From: Clostridiales bacterium
GTDB taxonomy: Bacteria > Bacillota > Clostridia > Christensenellales > Pumilibacteraceae
Length of the DNA: 8,013 bases
Direction of reading: 5' to 3'
Assembly: GCA_029069015.1 (NCBI GenBank)
Contig: JAIEBL010000088.1
Coordinates: 1 to 8,013, forward strand
Of this stretch, positions 4,667 to 8,013 are shown piece after piece (the first letter of the stretch is position 1; each line of letters opens with the position of its first letter). A program made the translations under genes and the position numbers. The notes under the pieces were generated by a model. That model worked only from the letters and a program-made list of their open reading frames with translations, had not been told where the DNA came from and ran no database searches.

Positions 4667-4721
4667 CGGGCAAAAAAAACGGAGCACGTTAGGAAGACTG
4701 CCCGATTGAAAAAGTTTCAAT
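4667..4721 (+). promoter_or_regulatory. adhE leader with two adjacent inverted repeats
   Basis: CGGGCA (4667-4672) pairs with TGCCCG (4699-4704), enclosing an A-rich 26-nt loop. It is followed at once by ATTGAAA-AAG-TTTCAAT (4705-4721), a perfect 7-3-7 palindrome 13 nt before the AAAGGAG ribosome binding site. The palindrome could be a repressor operator downstream of the start site or an RNA hairpin affecting translation or stability. It does not match the Rex consensus. Confidence 0.5.
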
Positions 4722-4741
4722 TCTTATAAAGGAGAAGAGTT

Positions 4742-7360
4742 ATGGAAAACACGGCTATCGTAGACAGTGTAGACAGCTTGCTCGTTCGCATTGCCGAAGT
4801 AAAAGAAGCGCAGAAGAAATTTGCGACTTTTACGCAGGAACAGGTCGATAAGATCTTTTTGGCGGCGGCGAGTGCGGCGAACAAGATGCGCGTTCCCCTT
4901 GCCAAAATGGCGGTAGAGGAGACGGGCATGGGCGTGGTGGAAGATAAGGTCATCAAAAACCACTATGCCGCCGAGTATATCTACAATGCCTACAAAGACG
5001 CGAAAACGTGCGGCGTTATCGAAGAGGACAAGGCGTACGGCATTCAGAAAATTGCCGACCCGATCGGTCTCGTAGCGGCGGTCATTCCCACGACCAACCC
5101 CACGAGTACGGCGATCTTCAAAACGCTCATTTGCTTAAAGACGCGCAACGGCATTATCATCAGTCCGCACCCGCGTGCAAAGGGTTGCACGATCGCAGCT
5201 GCAAAGGTCGTGCTCGAAGCGGCGGTCGCAGCCGGCGCGCCCGAGGGCATTATTTCCTGGATCGACGTTCCCGGTCTCGATATGACGAACACGCTCATGC
5301 GCGAAGCGGATATCATTCTCGCAACGGGCGGTCCCGGCATGGTCAAAGCCGCGTATTCCTCGGGTAAACCCGCGCTCGGCGTGGGCGCAGGCAACGTGCC
5401 CGCGATCATCGACGACAGCGCGGATATCCTGCTTGCCGTCAACTCGGTCATCCACAGCAAGACGTTCGATAACGGCATGATCTGCGCGTCCGAGCAATCG
5501 GTCATCGTGCTTGATAAAGTGTACGACGCCGTGAAAAAAGAATTTGCCGCGCGCGGCTGCCATATCCTTTCCGCAGCCGAGTGCGAAAAAGTGCGCAAGA
5601 CGATCATCATCAACGGCGCGCTCAACAGTAAGATCGTGGGTCAACCCGCGCACAAGATCGCCGCGCTTGCCGGCGTGACCGTTCCCGAAACCACCAAAAT
5701 TCTGATCGGCGAAGTGGAAAGCGTGTCGCTCGACGAAGAGTTCGCGCACGAAAAGCTTTCGCCCGTTCTTGCGATGTACCGCGCGAAAGATTTTGCCGAT
5801 GCGCTGAATAAAGCCGATCGGCTCGTTGCCGACGGCGGCTACGGACACACCGCGTCGCTGTACGTCAACGCGACCATGGGCAAGGAAAAGATCGACGCGT
5901 TCGGTGCGCGTATGAAGACCTGCCGTATCTTAGTCAACACGCCGTCCAGCCAAGGCGGTATCGGCGATATCTACAACTTTATGCTTGCGCCCTCGCTGAC
6001 GCTCGGCTGCGGTTCCTGGGGCGGTAACTCCGTTTCGGAGAACGTCGGCATAAAGCACCTTGTCAATATTAAAACCGTTGCGGAAAGGAGAGAGAATATG
6101 TTGTGGTTGCGTTTGCCCGAAAAGGTCTACTTCAAGAAAGGTTGTATGCCGGTGGCGCTCGACGAGCTCGGCACCGTTATGGGCAAGAAGCGCGCCTTCA
6201 TCGTGACGGACGAATTCCTGTTCAAAAACGGCTACACCAAGCCGATCGCCGATAAACTCGATCAGCTCGGCATCGTGCACACCACGTTCTTCGAGGTCGC
6301 GCCCGATCCCACGCTTGCAAGCGCCAAAGCGGGTGCGCAAGCGATGACCGCCTTCGGACCGGACGTGATCATCGCGCTCGGCGGCGGCTCTGCGATGGAC
6401 GCGGCGAAGATCATGTGGGTGCTCTACGAACATCCCGACGCCGACTTCATGGACATGGCAATGCGCTTCATGGACATCCGCAAGCGCGTTTACGGCTTCC
6501 CCAAGATGGGCGAAAAAGCATACTTCGTCGCCATTCCCACCTCGGCGGGTACGGGCAGCGAGGTGACGCCGTTTGCCGTTATCACCGACGAAAAGACGAA
6601 CATCAAGTATCCGCTTGCCGACTACGAACTGCTTCCCAAGATGGCGATCATCGACAGCGACAACATGATGAGCATGCCCAAGGGCCTTACGAGTGCATCG
6701 GGTATCGACGCTCTCACGCACGCGCTCGAAGCGTACGCGTCCATCATGGCGACGCCGTACACCGACGGGCAGGCGCTCGTAGCCATCAAGCTTATATTCG
6801 ATTACTTGCCGCGCGCCTACGAAAACGGCGCAGCCGATCCCGTTGCGCGCGAGCAGATGGCGAACGCATCCACGATGGCGGGCATTGCGTTTGCAAACGC
6901 GTTCCTGGGCGTTTGCCACTCCATGGCGCACAAGCTCGGCGCGTTCCACCACTTGCCGCACGGCGTAGCCAACGCGCTGCTGATCAGCCGCATCATGGAA
7001 TTCAACGCCGCAGAAGTGCCGCCTAAGATGGGCACGTTCTCGCAATACGCCTATCCGCACACGCTTCGTCGCTACGCCGAAGTTGCCGAGTACCTTGGCG
7101 TTGCGGGCAAGACGGACGCCGACAAGCTCAAAAACCTCATCAAGAAGATCGAAACGCTCAAAGCGCAGGTCGGCATCAAAAAGACGATCGCCGACTACGG
7201 CGTGAAGGAAGAGGATTTCCTTTCTACGCTCGACGAAATGGTCGAACAGGCGTTCGACGATCAGTGCACGGGCGCGAACCCGCGCTACCCGCTGATGAGC
7301 GAGATCAAAGAGCTGTATCTTGCCGCCTACTACGGCGATAATAAGGGAGGGAATAAATAA
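4742..7360 (+). CDS. adhE: Bifunctional acetaldehyde-CoA / alcohol dehydrogenase AdhE
   Basis: An 872-residue cytoplasmic enzyme of normal family length. It reduces acetyl-CoA to acetaldehyde and then ethanol with two NADH, regenerating NAD+ in fermentation, and its relatives assemble into spirosome filaments. Residues 1-440 are the CoA-acylating aldehyde dehydrogenase: IPTTNPTSTAIFK, GVGAGNVPAIID, and the catalytic cysteine at 248 in FDNGMICASEQS. The linker ERRENMLWLRLPEKVYFKKGC joins it to an iron-dependent alcohol dehydrogenase with GGGSAMDAAK (547-556), IPTSAGTGSEVTPFAV, and expected iron ligands D656, H660 (GIDALTHALEAY), H726 and H740 (CHSMAHKLGAFHHLPHG). All key residues are present. 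The start has AAAGGAG with 7-nt spacing. An equally good internal site precedes Met453. The stop codon overlaps the next gene's start by one base. Confidence 0.98.
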   Translation: MENTAIVDSVDSLLVRIAEVKEAQKKFATFTQEQVDKIFLAAASAANKMRVPLAKMAVEETGMGVVEDKVIKNHYAAEYIYNAYKDAKTCGVIEEDKAYGIQKIADPIGLVAAVIPTTNPTSTAIFKTLICLKTRNGIIISPHPRAKGCTIAAAKVVLEAAVAAGAPEGIISWIDVPGLDMTNTLMREADIILATGGPGMVKAAYSSGKPALGVGAGNVPAIIDDSADILLAVNSVIHSKTFDNGMICASEQSVIVLDKVYDAVKKEFAARGCHILSAAECEKVRKTIIINGALNSKIVGQPAHKIAALAGVTVPETTKILIGEVESVSLDEEFAHEKLSPVLAMYRAKDFADALNKADRLVADGGYGHTASLYVNATMGKEKIDAFGARMKTCRILVNTPSSQGGIGDIYNFMLAPSLTLGCGSWGGNSVSENVGIKHLVNIKTVAERRENMLWLRLPEKVYFKKGCMPVALDELGTVMGKKRAFIVTDEFLFKNGYTKPIADKLDQLGIVHTTFFEVAPDPTLASAKAGAQAMTAFGPDVIIALGGGSAMDAAKIMWVLYEHPDADFMDMAMRFMDIRKRVYGFPKMGEKAYFVAIPTSAGTGSEVTPFAVITDEKTNIKYPLADYELLPKMAIIDSDNMMSMPKGLTSASGIDALTHALEAYASIMATPYTDGQALVAIKLIFDYLPRAYENGAADPVAREQMANASTMAGIAFANAFLGVCHSMAHKLGAFHHLPHGVANALLISRIMEFNAAEVPPKMGTFSQYAYPHTLRRYAEVAEYLGVAGKTDADKLKNLIKKIETLKAQVGIKKTIADYGVKEEDFLSTLDEMVEQAFDDQCTGANPRYPLMSEIKELYLAAYYGDNKGGNK
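6084..6100 (+). promoter_or_regulatory. Internal ribosome-binding site and ATG inside adhE
   Basis: AAAGGAG (6084-6090), 7 nt, then in-frame ATG at 6098 (Met453). Sequence and spacing are identical to the true adhE start. Initiation here would give a 420-residue stand-alone iron alcohol dehydrogenase. The site is made by tandem AGG-AGA codons, the only AGG/AGA arginine codons I found in the gene. The encoded ERREN motif is conserved in AdhE, so only the codon choice, not the protein sequence, is informative. Confidence 0.45.
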
Positions 7361-8013
7361 TGAAACTCGACAATATTGTGGCTTCGCGCCCCGATAAAAC
7401 CATTTACCGCGACGGCGACAAGATCATCAAGGTGTTCTCCGCCGATAAGAAAAAGTCGGACGTTCTCAACGAAGCGCTCAATCAGGCGCGCGTTGAAGAA
7501 GCGGGCGTTAAAATTCCCCGCGTTCTGGACGTTACCTGCTTAGAGGACGGCAGATGGGCGATCGTCATGGACTATATCGAAGGCAAGACGCTTGCCGAGC
7601 TCATGACCGCGCACCCCGAAAAAGAGGAAGAATACCTGAACCGTTTCGTGGACTTGCAGATCGAAACGCAGAGCCACCGCGTGCCGCTCCTCAACAAGAT
7701 CAAAGACAAGATGATGCGTAAGATCGGCGAAACGAACCTTTCCGCCACCGTGCGCTACGAGCTCACCGTTCGCTTGGAAGGTATGCCCAAACACGTAAAA
7801 CTTTGCCACGGCGACTTCGTGCCCGATAACATTATCATCACCGCCAAAGACGAAGCCTACATCATCGACTGGGCACACGCCACGCAGGGCAATGCGGGCG
7901 AAGACGTCGCGCGTACGTACCTTCGGTTCTGCCTTGCGGGCAGAAAGGAAGCCGCCGAAAAGTATCTCAAACTTTTCTGCGACAAAACGGACACTGCCAA
8001 GCAGTACGTGCAG
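7360..8013 (+). CDS. APH-family phosphotransferase (kinase-like), 3' end outside window
   Basis: A frame of 218 codons starts at ATG 7360, which shares its A with the adhE stop (TAATG), and is still open at the window end. GGGAGGG (7345-7351) provides the ribosome binding site. The fold is that of aminoglycoside phosphotransferase-like kinases: a candidate beta-3 lysine at 24 (DKIIKVF), hinge IVMDYIEGKTLAEL, catalytic loop LCHGDFVPDNIII with Asp152 and Asn157, and the metal-binding IIDWAHA with Asp170, then GEDVARTYLRF. This resembles the TIGR02172 group, named from memory. Drug resistance is not implied, because chromosomal members phosphorylate diverse small molecules and the substrate is unknown. 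Translation is coupled to adhE, so its role may relate to fermentative or cofactor metabolism (inference). Confidence 0.88.
   Translation, partial: MKLDNIVASRPDKTIYRDGDKIIKVFSADKKKSDVLNEALNQARVEEAGVKIPRVLDVTCLEDGRWAIVMDYIEGKTLAELMTAHPEKEEEYLNRFVDLQIETQSHRVPLLNKIKDKMMRKIGETNLSATVRYELTVRLEGMPKHVKLCHGDFVPDNIIITAKDEAYIIDWAHATQGNAGEDVARTYLRFCLAGRKEAAEKYLKLFCDKTDTAKQYVQ

Noticed and set aside
3518..4720. Long minus-strand open frame (400 codons)
   Set aside because: It lies antisense to the lipoprotein and ECF genes, is rich in Arg/His/Gln from reverse-complement codon bias, has no domain, and no ribosome binding site. It is a shadow.
4705..4721. Rex binding site upstream of adhE
   Set aside because: The palindrome ATTGAAA/TTTCAAT lacks the TTGTGA/TCACAA half-sites expected for Rex.
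5930..7060. Long minus-strand open frame (376 codons) within adhE
   Set aside because: Antisense to a fully conserved adhE, with a biased Arg/His-rich composition typical of shadows in G+C-rich third-position genes.

Overview
The window looks like chromosomal DNA from an anaerobic, fermentative, Gram-positive bacterium of the Clostridia type, possibly an uncultured gut lineage. The evidence is a bifunctional AdhE, an ECF-type vitamin transporter component, strong AAAGGAG ribosome binding sites, sigma-A-like TTGACA/TATAAT promoters, intrinsic terminators with long T-tracts, and a BspA-type leucine-rich repeat protein of the kind common in gut Clostridia. The species assignment is inference.

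Layout: (1) 2-1150, the C-terminal half of polyphosphate kinase Ppk1, closed by an intrinsic terminator. (2) 1234-2811, a small module with a palindromic REP-like repeat, a leftward XRE-family repressor gene, a shared divergent control region with three operator-like sites spaced exactly 22 bp apart, a rightward leucine-rich-repeat gene with its own terminator, and a second degenerate copy of the REP-like repeat. (3) 2846-4591, a vitamin B12 uptake operon: promoter, cobalamin riboswitch, about 360 nt of highly structured RNA I cannot name, an intrinsic terminator just before the first start codon, then a DUF4430 (transcobalamin C-terminal-like) lipoprotein and an ECF transporter S component. 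(4) 4629-8013, a fermentation operon: consensus promoter, leader with hairpins, adhE (872 aa), and an APH-family kinase overlapping adhE by one base and running off the window.

How the parts work together: the B12 genes have no visible promoter after the terminator at 3416-3459, so they should be expressed only by readthrough of the leader. The riboswitch, and perhaps the second RNA domain, then acts as an attenuator. The lipoprotein probably captures cobalamin outside the membrane and passes it to the S component, which must use an EcfAA'T energy module encoded elsewhere. The XRE/LRR pair looks like a self-regulated switch in which the repressor occupies sites inside both promoters. In adhE, a perfect internal Shine-Dalgarno sequence lies just before an in-frame ATG at the junction of the two enzyme domains. 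It is built from the only two AGG/AGA arginine codons I found in the gene, suggesting a separately translated alcohol dehydrogenase domain or a programmed pause.

The most unusual items are the unidentified structured leader between the B12 riboswitch and its terminator, the 22-bp operator triplet, and the internal adhE start.
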